Assembly: GCA_038659295.1 (NCBI GenBank)
Contig: JASNGC010000004.1
Location: forward strand, 62,001 to 126,000
DNA: 64,000 bases
Direction: 5' to 3'
Source: Enterocytospora artemiae
Lineage: Eukaryota > Microsporidia
Both the position numbers and the translations under genes were made by a program. This document shows positions 49,650 through 60,321 of this stretch, one piece after another (position 1 is the first letter of the stretch; each line of letters starts with the position of its first letter). The notes beneath the pieces were generated by a model, which saw only the letters and a list, made by a program, of their open reading frames with translations, did not search any database and had not been told where the DNA came from.

Positions 49650-52301
49650 ATGCTGGAGGTAAGTTCTGAACATAGGATTTTTCTTGAATCAGCTTTGAAA
49701 AAGATGTTTCATGATCCAATTTCCCTCACGCCTGTAGATTTATTGGATGTTTACAATCTTGTGTATTCACTCTGTACTGTTCAAACCAAGGAGTTCCATG
49801 TTGGTGGGGAGTGTATTTATAATCTTATAGCTGATATGCTCGATAAATTGACACGAAATATAGAATTCAATGAGTTGCCAGGAAATAATTGTCGGATATA
49901 TTCCAATATTATGCAAAATGATGGAGGCCATCTTATTTCAAACGAATATTCCAATGTCCATCTATCGTCATCGTTAGTTCCATATTATTCATCATTTGTT
50001 AGACTTGGCCATGTTGAAAATATTTTAGACTTCTCATTTAGGTATCTCGACAGGTTTTTTGCAAAATATCACCAAAAACCTTCTTTAAATAACTTGCTTC
50101 TATCAAACATTTATAGAAATTTCATCAAGCCAAACGAAGGTAATTTATTTAATCTGATTATTTTGGAAATAGAAACCTATAGGATTCAGGCTATTAAGGG
50201 AATAACTTCCAATACAAGCTACTTATCGCATATGATTAGGTATTTTTCCAGAATAATGAGATCTATAGGAGATGAAGGTGCAAAGCAATCACTTAACATC
50301 TTCTATACATCATATCTTCAGAATGTTCGACAGCACATTTCTAGAAAATCCAAGGATATTTCTTCTCTTATAAAAACGGTTTATATCGAGATGTTTTTTA
50401 CTACAAATGTTGTTGACAAGGGAATCAGCAAAGAAATCGTAAATATGGTAGAAGATAGGAGCAAAGAAATTTTGGAATTTACTAAAATTAGAATTTATAA
50501 AAATGAAAAGATAAAGCACATTCATAAGGTTGTTTCTATGATGAGTGAAGAGACAAAAGCTGGATTTAGAAAAATTTACGAAAAATATATAGAAAGAGTT
50601 TTAAAACAAAGTATTAATTGCGAAGCTTTAAATGCGGTTGGTGAAAGTGAGAATTCCAGTAAAACCAATTTGACATATCTTGATGTTAATAATAGCTGCA
50701 CAGCTGGCAGTGGCAAAAACTATGATTCTATTGTCTGTATTCCAAATAGGATTGAAAAACATGGAACATTTGATAAAATATTCTCGGCATTTGTATTTTT
50801 AAGAGATCAAATTTTTGGTAACAAAATGATGGGTTTCATCAAAGTTCTAAATACTACTTTAGAAAGATGCTTTATGGAAATGAGTAGTAGTAAACAGACG
50901 GAAATATCAGAAGACTTGATAAATTGTATGGATCATATTATTCGTAAAAATTCAGGAATTGAGGGTGTTAATGGCTATATTATTTCAAAATTTACTTCTA
51001 TAGATGATACCGGCTCAGCAACCTTGGATAGTATAAATACGGATGATAATGAAATGGTAAACAGTGATCTTTTAGAAAATAATTCTGCTGATGAACAGAC
51101 AGAAGATGTTGTAGATAGATTCTGTACTAATACATCACAAGATGGGAATCATCTCGCTGTTTTTTCAACTAAAGAATTTCAGGTATATATGGAAATTTTT
51201 AGTACACTTTACTCAGAACCAATGAGTAAACTGTACATTATTCAATGTCAAAATAGATTGTTAAATGGATTTAGTAGAAAATTAGAGTATGAAATTTACA
51301 AAAAAATTTCAGAGAGGGTGGGAAGAATATCACTTTTAGAAAGTAGCATTCTCTCATTCATGGATTGTAAGCACTTACAAGACCTGAAAATTGATCAACA
51401 TAACACTTGTGAATTGTCTCCAAGCCATCCACAGTACATATTTACTTCACTTGTAAATATAGTAAAAAGCCCAACCTCTGAAATATGTACCCAGGATTTT
51501 ACAACCTTAGAAACCAATACAATCAATATTCGGTTATTTAAAATAATTAAAGAATTCTGGAATGTTCCAGAAACTAGTCGGAATATTCTCCATAGGGATT
51601 TACAGGGAATCGTCAATTATTTTTACAGGGGAGAAGATAATAAGAAGATTGTTTTGCAAATTAATCATGAAATCAGCAGAGTTATTTTCAAGATTAATAA
51701 TGCGATTGTAATTTCCAATGTAAATATTTTTAATATTATCTATTCCATAATTTTTACAATTAAAAAGGATGAATTTTTAGTAGAGCATTTGCAAGAGTTA
51801 ATTATCGGTAGTTCGGATGCATACAATTCAATTCTTACAAATCAAGCAGATCAATGTGATTGCAGCATGAATATTCCCCCAGAAATGACGAATGTTCCAG
51901 TAAAAATCAATTTTGATGTGTCAAAATCACTATTTGATATGAATTTATCTGTTTTAATTAATGCAAAGATTTTGATTAAAAATGGGGATGTATTAAAAAT
52001 CCCACAAAGCTTTCCATGCACCATCATAAACTTGTTTAGCGTAAAGAATACAATAGCAAATCCTCTCTTGTCTAAATGTCCTGAATTCGATCCAAGATAC
52101 ATTTATGAGGCTTCTATATGCAGAATTATGAAAAAGTACAAGAGATTAGTTAGAAAAGAATTAATTCATCTTGTTATAAAAGAAACAGATGAAAAAATCG
52201 GTACAAATGTTGAAATCACAGTACTGGAAGAGATTTTACAAGGATTGATAAGGAAAGACTATATTAATGAAATTGATGGAGTTTTTGAGTATATACCTTA
52301 A
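49650..52301 (+). CDS. Cullin, scaffold of a cullin-RING ubiquitin ligase
   Basis: An elongated scaffold that binds a substrate adaptor at its N-terminus and Rbx1 at its C-terminus. The first half is helical cullin repeats. The C-terminal winged helix and neddylation site are clear: YIYEASICRIMKKYKRLVRK (family pattern IEAAIVRIMKxRK), with the acceptor Lys at residue 828, then VLEEILQGLIRKDYINEI and a terminal VFEYIP. This end is conserved in CUL1-CUL4. The cullin-homology middle is diverged, with an Asn/Asp-rich insertion near residues 465-500. The ATG at 49650 has CCC ten bases upstream; before it only a TTG is available. CUL3-like N-terminal features are suggested but not proven. Confidence 0.88.
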   Translation: MLEVSSEHRIFLESALKKMFHDPISLTPVDLLDVYNLVYSLCTVQTKEFHVGGECIYNLIADMLDKLTRNIEFNELPGNNCRIYSNIMQNDGGHLISNEYSNVHLSSSLVPYYSSFVRLGHVENILDFSFRYLDRFFAKYHQKPSLNNLLLSNIYRNFIKPNEGNLFNLIILEIETYRIQAIKGITSNTSYLSHMIRYFSRIMRSIGDEGAKQSLNIFYTSYLQNVRQHISRKSKDISSLIKTVYIEMFFTTNVVDKGISKEIVNMVEDRSKEILEFTKIRIYKNEKIKHIHKVVSMMSEETKAGFRKIYEKYIERVLKQSINCEALNAVGESENSSKTNLTYLDVNNSCTAGSGKNYDSIVCIPNRIEKHGTFDKIFSAFVFLRDQIFGNKMMGFIKVLNTTLERCFMEMSSSKQTEISEDLINCMDHIIRKNSGIEGVNGYIISKFTSIDDTGSATLDSINTDDNEMVNSDLLENNSADEQTEDVVDRFCTNTSQDGNHLAVFSTKEFQVYMEIFSTLYSEPMSKLYIIQCQNRLLNGFSRKLEYEIYKKISERVGRISLLESSILSFMDCKHLQDLKIDQHNTCELSPSHPQYIFTSLVNIVKSPTSEICTQDFTTLETNTINIRLFKIIKEFWNVPETSRNILHRDLQGIVNYFYRGEDNKKIVLQINHEISRVIFKINNAIVISNVNIFNIIYSIIFTIKKDEFLVEHLQELIIGSSDAYNSILTNQADQCDCSMNIPPEMTNVPVKINFDVSKSLFDMNLSVLINAKILIKNGDVLKIPQSFPCTIINLFSVKNTIANPLLSKCPEFDPRYIYEASICRIMKKYKRLVRKELIHLVIKETDEKIGTNVEITVLEEILQGLIRKDYINEIDGVFEYIP

Positions 52302-52867
52302 ATGTTTCGAGAATTTTTAACTATCATGACAAACAAATACTTTATTGGCTAGGTGATTAGAATTTAGTCCAGTGATTGAACCGACTAAAAATTCAGTTCG
52401 TTTATAACAACTCTAGAAAATTCTCGTTACTAAACAAACATACTTGTTACTATTGTCTGGGTGCTTCTCGACTTATAATAAGTATAAATGAAGGACGAGT
52501 ATTCTTTTTTACCAGCTTTTACGAATGAAATTAATAAACTTTACAGATAGTAAATAGCAGTCTTTTTATTTGGCCGGTTTAATTAGCGTTATTTAAAATG
52601 CACCATAAATAAAGCAGTATCTTTGTTAGATATTGAAAACTAATCGACTAGCCACTATATGCCACAAACATAACTATTTAATCAAAATTGATGTGAATAA
52701 ATAATAACTAACTATTACAACAACCTTCTGTGAGGTTTTTATGTTTTATACATTAGTTCTTTTAAATTTGTCTCGTTTATTGTTTACTCTTGAGAATCCA
52801 GACAAAGAACCTTTGCCGAAGATATATTCTGGAAATAGTGTACATCTTCAACAATTTTCATAATGAC
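52302..52867. other. Convergent 3' spacer, nothing recognised
   Basis: 566 AT-rich bases between the tail-to-tail cullin and USP genes. AATAAA-type signals occur on the plus strand (near 52608). No tRNA, snoRNA or ORF was seen. Confidence 0.45.
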
Positions 52868-55537
52868 TCACATTTGCAACTCATTTATCCTTTCATATAC
52901 AAAGATATATGCGGCTTTCTCGTCTATTTCCTCTTTTTTAATTATTTTGTCATCGCAGCAATACCAACCGTCTGATCTTTTAACATATGCTGTGTAATGC
53001 CCAGATTCAGTACCTCTATGAAGAATATTACTATAATGACAGATAACAGATTTTAAAAGATAAGTGCTTGAAACTACATTGTTCCCTGGATCATCATGAT
53101 TTGTGAGCTTTATCATATCTTCAAATTGTACCATATCTCCAATCTTATTTTGTCTATTGCCAAACCGTTTTAGTTGGATTAATAGTATTTTAGGTAACTT
53201 ATACAGTTTACAAATTTTATCAGCCATCTGAATCTTGTCGGGAAATAGATTGCTGGTGCTCTTATCCATTGACGTATTCAGTTCTTTTTTGTTAGAATTC
53301 ACAGCTGATCTCCTTAAACTTATTTTATCCACACATATTCCGCAAGTGTATTGAACTTGTTCTTTCCTAGTAAAATATTCTATACAGTTCTCAATGCTCA
53401 ATAATTTTTGTGTATCAAAATAGTCACTCGAAATAATATCATTTTTCACAAGTACAGAAATAGAATCTACTAAAAGATAGCCATTAATTGAAATATTTTT
53501 TGATTCAATCTGAGAAAGTTCAATATTTTTATGGAACATAGCAAATAGCTCTTCTATATCCTTAGGAGTAGCCAAAATAGATGAATCTACAGAATTGCCA
53601 GCTTTCTCCATACTTGAATGCGTAAATTCACTGCATGATTGCATCCCAGATCGATAACTTTTACCTCCTCTCTTTCTTCTAATTCGTTGATTTAAATAGC
53701 CTTGTATTATGTCGTTTAAATAAATGCGTTGCATCACATTATCTGATTTCCTAAATGGGACAATTAAATCAAAAATTTGAATAATATGTGATGTTGGAAA
53801 AATCCATAACAATTGCTTCTCAACAATTTTTGTAAACTTGACCAAACTAAACTTTGTCTCTTTCCGATTAAAAATGTAAACTATATACTCTCCGCTTTTT
53901 TCGAGTAAATCGATGTCTGATAAAGTATTGATAAATTTTCCGGACTTATATTTGCAAACCAGAAGAAAATATGTCGAAGTATTTAAAAAATCTTTTTTCG
54001 AAGAAGCAGAATTCGATGGTATATCTGGAGTGTATTCATCAACCATATCTTGGCTCATACTATCAAAAATATCGTGTTTTATATATTGCTTTAGTTCTCT
54101 TACATTAGAAACATTCACTAAAATTCTTCTCAGTTGCTTCCAAATAATCAGTACACTTATTGCTTCCAATGGAATTGGTAAAGAAAGAGAAATAAACGAT
54201 TCCTTGGTTACACTTTGGTACTCGCACCTTGTGCAATGGATAATATTGATAAAAGAACCAGAAAATAGATTAGAAACAAGTGAACAAGTTGTAGCATTCA
54301 TGTCATTAGAGGTTTCTGCAACATCGATACTATCCAAGCCATCACAGCATTTCATCTTGGTTTCTTCATCAATAATATCCAATAATTGTCCTATAAATTC
54401 AAAAGAGTCCATTTGATTAACTCCTTCATAAGCATCATTTATCTTCCCAATTTGCCTCATAAAATTACTAAGAAGTTGACTCGGTATTATTTGTTGTTTC
54501 CTATAAGCCACTAATATATCTACTAGTGCTAATATTGTTGGTGTATACTTGGTGTGGGTCTTAAGAACTTTTTTATATCTTAAAAGCTTATCAGTAAATT
54601 CACTACATGTAAACAGTGCTTGCAGAGAAGAATTGACATAGCAGGTATTTCCCACGTTAGGAAGACCAATCACACTGGATATTGTGATATCTGAATTGTT
54701 AGTTCTTACTGAGTTTTTTGAGTGTACAGACGTATGCCCAGGCTCTAGGGTGAAGAAAAGATGTGGGTGCATACCAAGGGCGGCATTTAAATTTTCTGAA
54801 GAGATCTGCTCATACAAGATATCTAGAACTTCACAGTTTCTTGGTGGAGATAAACAATATGAATTTGAGTTGTCTTCATTATCTGATAGATTGGCAGCAC
54901 TATCTTTAACCAGCGATCTATAGTGACTCTTATAAAACGCATTCAAATCCCATTCTGGAGATACAATATTCCCATTTGAATAGATTGTGAATGATTCTTT
55001 AACCTCAACCAAACTAGCGTTTTTTTTTAAAATATTAGAAATCAGCTTATAGATTTGAATATTTCCAGATACTATTAAGAACACCCTAAAGCAGTGCCCA
55101 TTGGATTCACATTTTAAAATGATTTGGCTTGATTCATGAGCGGTATCCAAATTTTGAGAAAAGTTAGATCGAATATCATCAAAATTGTAGAAGGTATTGT
55201 TGGTAGCAATAGGAATATTATCCTTGGGGCAGGATATATTATGAACCTGATTGGAATTAATACAATAAGTAGAGTTGCTAGCACAATGGCAGATATTACG
55301 AATATTCCTTTCTTTCAAGATATCCAAAATTACCACAAACTTCTTTATTTCTCTATTTGTTTCTACGATTGTATTTTTGGTGCCACATTCCTCCAAACTA
55401 GAATCACTTTCTGTCACCTCGCTATTTTTTAAGTTTTGTAATTTACTAGTACCTACTTCCGTATCTTCTCTAACCTCACCACTGTTACTCCCTTTTCTTA
55501 TTCTCGCTTCCTTAGCTGAAGCGGCAAATTCACGCAT
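52868..55537 (-). CDS. Ubiquitin-specific protease (USP/UBP family)
   Basis: A cysteine deubiquitinase. The Cys box is GLPNVGNTCYVNSSLQALFT with catalytic Cys at residue 299. The His box is RGTESGHYTAYVKRSDGWYC with His at residue 847. The following CCDDKIIKKE supplies the Asp/Asn. A Cys-x2-Cys pair (IIHCTRCEYQS) and a second (YTCGICVDK) form the zinc ribbon of the fingers. The core is interrupted by polar insertions of about 200 residues. The first 280 residues are a mixed N-terminal extension with no ZnF-UBP that I can see. CCCAAG precedes the ATG. The exact subfamily is unclear. Confidence 0.92.
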   Translation of the reverse strand: MREFAASAKEARIRKGSNSGEVREDTEVGTSKLQNLKNSEVTESDSSLEECGTKNTIVETNREIKKFVVILDILKERNIRNICHCASNSTYCINSNQVHNISCPKDNIPIATNNTFYNFDDIRSNFSQNLDTAHESSQIILKCESNGHCFRVFLIVSGNIQIYKLISNILKKNASLVEVKESFTIYSNGNIVSPEWDLNAFYKSHYRSLVKDSAANLSDNEDNSNSYCLSPPRNCEVLDILYEQISSENLNAALGMHPHLFFTLEPGHTSVHSKNSVRTNNSDITISSVIGLPNVGNTCYVNSSLQALFTCSEFTDKLLRYKKVLKTHTKYTPTILALVDILVAYRKQQIIPSQLLSNFMRQIGKINDAYEGVNQMDSFEFIGQLLDIIDEETKMKCCDGLDSIDVAETSNDMNATTCSLVSNLFSGSFINIIHCTRCEYQSVTKESFISLSLPIPLEAISVLIIWKQLRRILVNVSNVRELKQYIKHDIFDSMSQDMVDEYTPDIPSNSASSKKDFLNTSTYFLLVCKYKSGKFINTLSDIDLLEKSGEYIVYIFNRKETKFSLVKFTKIVEKQLLWIFPTSHIIQIFDLIVPFRKSDNVMQRIYLNDIIQGYLNQRIRRKRGGKSYRSGMQSCSEFTHSSMEKAGNSVDSSILATPKDIEELFAMFHKNIELSQIESKNISINGYLLVDSISVLVKNDIISSDYFDTQKLLSIENCIEYFTRKEQVQYTCGICVDKISLRRSAVNSNKKELNTSMDKSTSNLFPDKIQMADKICKLYKLPKILLIQLKRFGNRQNKIGDMVQFEDMIKLTNHDDPGNNVVSSTYLLKSVICHYSNILHRGTESGHYTAYVKRSDGWYCCDDKIIKKEEIDEKAAYIFVYERINELQM

Positions 55538-55642
55538 CTTGGGATTGAATATTTCAAAAAGGAAAATAAAGAATTGGATAATTTAACTAATTATAGAATA
55601 GATATGGATTTACACAATAATATAATCCTCTATTTCTTGTGC

Positions 55643-55816
55643 TTATTTATTCAATATTTCATCTACTTTCTTCATTTCGTTTCTTAATTCCTCAATATAG
55701 TTTGAGTTATCTTTGGATAAAATATATATTTCATTCTGAAAAACTTGCTGGATACCGCATTCTTCAGATTGTTCCTCTTCAAATTCCAAATTTAGAAAGA
55801 AATTCGCGTCTATCAT
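55643..55816 (-). CDS. Small acidic helical protein (57 aa), unannotated-size gene
   Basis: ATG at 55816 with CCCC eight bases upstream opens a 57-residue frame between USP and the P4-ATPase. It begins MIDANFFLNLEFEEEQSEE and ends in a helix YIEELRNEMKKVDEILNK. It is acidic at the N-terminus and helical at the C-terminus, like a small coiled-coil subunit. No family is recognised. Start signal, same-strand context and clean composition support it. Confidence 0.55.
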   Translation of the reverse strand: MIDANFFLNLEFEEEQSEECGIQQVFQNEIYILSKDNSNYIEELRNEMKKVDEILNK

Positions 55817-56037
55817 ATCAAAGGGGCTCCAAAAACTAAATTTAAATAATTAGAAATGAGTGTATACCAAAAATAGAATGGATAGAATTATGTTCCGATA
55901 CAAGAATGAAATTGATATATAATCGTTATATATTGGACAGCAAATTAAAAATGTTTATACAACACAAAATACTTAAGCAAAGAAACCTTTCAAAACATTT
56001 AATGACTCATTGTATTACACTATACCGGGCTTTATAT

Positions 56038-59000
56038 TCAGTTCTTCTTTATCCTTTCAAAAATACTTGATTGAATAAACTCTAATCCTGAGTCCATGAA
56101 ATATACCAGTGAAAACACTGATAGAAAAATACAATAAAAGGATGGCATTCGTAGTAAATAATACATCCCCCCACTTGTCACACGAAAGAACTGTTGAACC
56201 CCAAATAGAACAAATATATTAAATATAATTGATCCAAATATTCCAACATACGAGTATATATTCATAAATGAAATCTGGCGTATTTGACGCAATATTACAG
56301 TAGAAAATACTATAATACTTATAAGCGTACTTTCACAGCTGTATCCACCTAATTTTCCATTGCTACTAGAGATACCTTCGTATAAGAATGCTCTAATCAA
56401 CAAAAATACAAATATCGACTCAATTATCGAAAAGAGGAGATTTAGTAGAATGATTCTTTTATCGAAGTATATTCTCGCTGTTTTATAAGAATAATTTCCA
56501 TCACGTAAATTGTTTCTTGCATTATAGTCCTGTGGAGAGGTTGCAGCCAGGCTATTCTGAATAGGATTTATGACAGTATTATTACCCGGATATACATTAT
56601 TTCTATTGTCACCTACGAGTGATTCTTCAATATCCTTGTCTTTGTCGAACAATCCTACGGTAAATGGTATTAGGCTCGTATAGAAGAGATTGTAGTAGTT
56701 CATAAAAATGTCATTGTAAATTGGAAACCCAGAACCATTATTGTAGAAATTGTAGTAGAACTGTATCATGATGAAAAATATATTCTTGTAAAATGCATTT
56801 AGCGTCATCTTAGAATATCTGATCAAATTATATCTTCCATGAGATAAAATTAATAGTCTTAGGCAAGAAAAGCATGGTATTGCAAAATCTGCATTTAAAG
56901 ACGCTTGGTTCCCCTCTTTTCCAATAACACCCACACCCACATTCGATTCTCGAATCATTTGAACATCATTATTTCCATCTCCAATTCCCAGTGTATGTCT
57001 GTTTAAATGTGTCATCCTTCTAGCAATGGCACCTTTCTGAGCAGGAGTAGCTCTATAAATTATAACAGATTTATAATTCAGCAAGCTTAGTAAAGGATTA
57101 TTTCCAAGTTCTTCTAATTGGAGTGTGCCCTCCAAAACACTATCTGCCTCTGATCCACTCAAAGCTATATATTCTCCATCTATCACACCAGCATTCATTC
57201 CACAACAAATAGCAGTCTCTTTTTTGTCCCCGGTAATCATCCAAACCTTAATTCCATTATTCTTAAGAACAGTTATTGTTGTTGCAACATTGTCCTGTAA
57301 TTCATCTTCAATTAAAATAGATCCATCGTAAACCGACAGTGAATTGCTGGTACTTTCGCCTTCAGAAGAGCCATTACATTTATTGGAAGAACAAATTTCC
57401 TGGGTATGCTCTAGTTTTCTAAAAATTCTTTCTTCTTCTTGAAACATTTCTCTATGGTTTTTGGCATTGTTGTGGTTGTCCTCCCATTTAGCATGAAATT
57501 CTTCCACTTCTTCTGCACTTAATTCTCTATGTTTATAGACTAATGCTCTGTATTCGTTGCAATTTGATAAATAGTTTAGAATTGGCCTATCGACATCCCG
57601 AGATAGTAGTTTTTGATCAGAACCCTTGGTAAATAAAAAATATTTGCCACACACCATAGAATCATTAATGCTAGACATCAAATTATCAAGTGAACAGTTC
57701 TCTTCTTCATCAGAAATTTCACTGAATTTTACAATTACGCTTTGTCTTTGTCTGGCACTTGTGAACTCTAAGTTTCCTACAATCTCAGCTCTGATCTCAT
57801 GGCTCTTTATACTAATCTTAACAAACTCTTCATCTCTTTCCAAAAGGCATATGCCATATTTCTGTAACTCTTGTAATATACACAATTCCTCCTGGCTGAT
57901 TCCTTCGTACTTTCTATTGAGAACTTCAATGGAGTTGCATATTAATATATTTAATAAGAAGAAAGCGCAGTTTTGGTTGGACTTTAATAAATCCATCAAC
58001 TTTATCTCGCCCATTCTTGTATGAACATATTTTAAAGTCATCGAATTCTTAGTTAGTGTTCCAGTTTTATCAGTAAGAATATAATCAATATTTCCCAGAT
58101 CTTCAATTACTGACGAGTTTCTACATACGGAATTAATAGATGTACTAGAAGAATCATCACCCTCTGCTACTGGTACGCTCAGTCGATCGTCATATTTCAC
58201 ATATGAAGAGTGAAACATTCTGGTAACTTCTATCATCACATACAGTGATAAGGGAATCAGATACGAATATAAAATGTAATTTGTGAAGATTATGGAGTGT
58301 ATATTCGAAATATCCTTGCTGACTACTGCAGTAGCAGACAAGATCACTCCATATAAGACAAATACCAACTGCAAAATATAATTTAGTTCTTTTTCAAATA
58401 TGCTCGATTTTGCGACTTTTCCAATACTGTCGCTGGCTCCAACAGAAATAACAAGGCAAAGAGCATAAGATGTATTGCGCAATAAAGACCCCTTGAGAAT
58501 AATGTTTTTTGATGTTGCTTGGACTGCATTTGATGGCGTGGATATACCTATTGATGCATTGTCAACATTACTTATGGGGCCTGCTCGAGATTTATCTGTA
58601 GGTGGGATATTTTGTTCTGATAAACCATGAAACCTTGATGGCTCATTTATACTCTCTTCTTTTACTTTACTTTTGAAATTCTCTGGGATTCTTTCTGATT
58701 TGAGAGTACATTCCATTTCAGGTTCACGGGAAATAGTAAAGGAGTGTAAAGATGAGGAAATTGGATAGAAGCAAGAGCAAATATAATCTATAGAATTTGT
58801 AATATTCTTGGAAGTCCCACTCTTGTTATCACACTTATACTTTAAGGGTGCACACTGTTTCTTCTTTATATTACTCTCTCCATCCAGGTTACTAGTGTCA
58901 ATAAAACAATGGTTATTGCACTTATAAACATTAGACGAATCTTTGCTATTAATCTTGTGTGAAATTTCATGAACTCCTTTCAACAACACAACATCAGCAG

Positions 59001-59481
59001 GGACGTATTCATTCTGACGCAGATACAGTAAATCCCCGTTGTCAAGATCCATAACTTTTTTGGCTATAGGTGTTAGATTCATTTCATTGCTGTCTCCTGA
59101 CCGGTAATTGTTATGGGTGGAATTTTCAGAGTTATTATTCTCTATCAGTACTATACATTCTTTATTGTTGAAAAGATTATCCTCCTTATGTCTTTTTAAA
59201 TCCTCTAGAGCATCTTTTATCATTGAGATTCCAACCACAATTATAAAAGCCAACATATATGAATAGGGTAGAAATGGAGAAATAGAAGGTATGCATAACA
59301 AAAGCAATGTAACTGAAAAAAACAAAGTTGAAGGTTTAGACAGTTGATGGAAAATATTTAAAGGAATAAATGAAAGCAATGAATATCTACTGGATCTCGA
59401 TTTGTTGGGATGCCTCTCAAGTGGTTTCTCATTTCTGTTTTTCAAACTAACAGTCTTAGATTTGTTTATAGTATTTGTCAT
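56038..59481 (-). CDS. P4-type ATPase (phospholipid flippase), Drs2-like
   Basis: Flips aminophospholipids to the cytosolic leaflet of Golgi or plasma membrane. The P domain has ILTDKTGTLTKN with the phosphorylated Asp at residue 471, and a hinge GDGNNDVQMIRESNVGVGVI. The actuator loop reads SNLDGESNIKKKQ, where almost all P4 enzymes have DGET. Membrane segment 4 has IPLSLYVMIEV (the PISL motif of P4 pumps). Later helices, such as FYKNIFFIMIQFYYNFYNNG, are also P4-like. It has about ten membrane segments. The ATG at 59481 has CCC eight bases upstream and is preferred; another in-frame ATG at 59553 would add 24 residues. The stop is near 56038. Confidence 0.93.
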   Translation of the reverse strand: MTNTINKSKTVSLKNRNEKPLERHPNKSRSSRYSLLSFIPLNIFHQLSKPSTLFFSVTLLLLCIPSISPFLPYSYMLAFIIVVGISMIKDALEDLKRHKEDNLFNNKECIVLIENNNSENSTHNNYRSGDSNEMNLTPIAKKVMDLDNGDLLYLRQNEYVPADVVLLKGVHEISHKINSKDSSNVYKCNNHCFIDTSNLDGESNIKKKQCAPLKYKCDNKSGTSKNITNSIDYICSCFYPISSSLHSFTISREPEMECTLKSERIPENFKSKVKEESINEPSRFHGLSEQNIPPTDKSRAGPISNVDNASIGISTPSNAVQATSKNIILKGSLLRNTSYALCLVISVGASDSIGKVAKSSIFEKELNYILQLVFVLYGVILSATAVVSKDISNIHSIIFTNYILYSYLIPLSLYVMIEVTRMFHSSYVKYDDRLSVPVAEGDDSSSTSINSVCRNSSVIEDLGNIDYILTDKTGTLTKNSMTLKYVHTRMGEIKLMDLLKSNQNCAFFLLNILICNSIEVLNRKYEGISQEELCILQELQKYGICLLERDEEFVKISIKSHEIRAEIVGNLEFTSARQRQSVIVKFSEISDEEENCSLDNLMSSINDSMVCGKYFLFTKGSDQKLLSRDVDRPILNYLSNCNEYRALVYKHRELSAEEVEEFHAKWEDNHNNAKNHREMFQEEERIFRKLEHTQEICSSNKCNGSSEGESTSNSLSVYDGSILIEDELQDNVATTITVLKNNGIKVWMITGDKKETAICCGMNAGVIDGEYIALSGSEADSVLEGTLQLEELGNNPLLSLLNYKSVIIYRATPAQKGAIARRMTHLNRHTLGIGDGNNDVQMIRESNVGVGVIGKEGNQASLNADFAIPCFSCLRLLILSHGRYNLIRYSKMTLNAFYKNIFFIMIQFYYNFYNNGSGFPIYNDIFMNYYNLFYTSLIPFTVGLFDKDKDIEESLVGDNRNNVYPGNNTVINPIQNSLAATSPQDYNARNNLRDGNYSYKTARIYFDKRIILLNLLFSIIESIFVFLLIRAFLYEGISSSNGKLGGYSCESTLISIIVFSTVILRQIRQISFMNIYSYVGIFGSIIFNIFVLFGVQQFFRVTSGGMYYLLRMPSFYCIFLSVFSLVYFMDSGLEFIQSSIFERIKKN

Positions 59482-59979
59482 TCCGAAGGGTGCAGTATCT
59501 GTTTGGAGGTTATTATATACTTGACAGAAAAAACCTTTGTTATGTTTGATCATAATGACTCAGAAGTCTTGTCGTTAGTGAATTGTGAAGTACCTATCAG
59601 ATCAAGTATTGATTTTATTGCTTGCTATGAACGATAATATATTTTAGTTCTGTGGTATAGAAACTAATGGTAAGTTATCAACTATATTTATACCTCTGAA
59701 TAATACAATGCTAAAATTGAACACTTAATATACACAGCAGATTTCAAACATTATTTTACTTAATTATTAAACTTCCAGAATATCCAAGAGGGGAATATTG
59801 GTAAATAAGAATCAGTGGATACAAAGTGTAATATGTGAATTATGTAATGAAACTGTTGCATTAATTCTCAAGAGAATGAATTTAGCAAATTAAAGCATAT
59901 GCTCTTTTCAAATAATTTTATCAATTTATATTTTGAGAAATTATTCTATATTTTATATCTCACTTCTTCAAGGGTAGAA
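59482..59979. other. Divergent promoter spacer, nothing recognised
   Basis: About 500 AT-rich bases between the divergent P4-ATPase and small membrane protein genes. The P4 frame extends into the first part if the upstream ATG at 59553 is used. Confidence 0.45.
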
Positions 59980-60321
59980 ATGCAAAAAGATAATGACAAT
60001 ATCATACTATTATTTCTAGGCCTTTTTCTCTTCTGTCCATTATGGATAGCAATACCAGCATCTATTGTGTATATGGTGGTCCCAAGATCTCAAGGAATCA
60101 ATATGTTACATAATTTGATCAAGGTTGGGATTATATCCCTAATACCTGCATTATTCTTTTTGTTATCTGAAGATATACGACTTGTGAAATTAGTATTATT
60201 TATTCAAGGCATTTTTGCTATTCTGGAGCTATATAAAGCATTTTTTGTGCCATATACAATACTAACTGATAATAATACAACAGAACAGACAAATAGTAAT
60301 GATTCCGTTGTAAATTTTTGA
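59980..60321 (+). CDS. Small membrane protein, paralogue of the gene at the window's left end
   Basis: A 113-residue protein with the ATG at 59980, six bases after GGG. Residues 7-33 form a first helix (NIILLFLGLFLFCPLWIAIP), followed by VYMVVPRSQGINMLHNLIKV. Two more helices follow and a polar Asn/Thr-rich tail closes it. The block VP-K/R-SQG-V/I-NMLHNLI is shared with the 1-399 gene, as is the preceding LLFLGL-x(4)-FC-x(2)-WI/WIA pattern. The two genes are clear paralogues. The frame is open upstream to an ATG at 59899, but the GGG signal favours 59980. No named family is recognised; function unknown. Confidence 0.7.
   Translation: MQKDNDNIILLFLGLFLFCPLWIAIPASIVYMVVPRSQGINMLHNLIKVGIISLIPALFFLLSEDIRLVKLVLFIQGIFAILELYKAFFVPYTILTDNNTTEQTNSNDSVVNF

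Noticed and set aside
53913..54416. 167-codon frame opposite the USP gene
   Set aside because: Antisense to the catalytic domain of a clear USP gene; no start signal.
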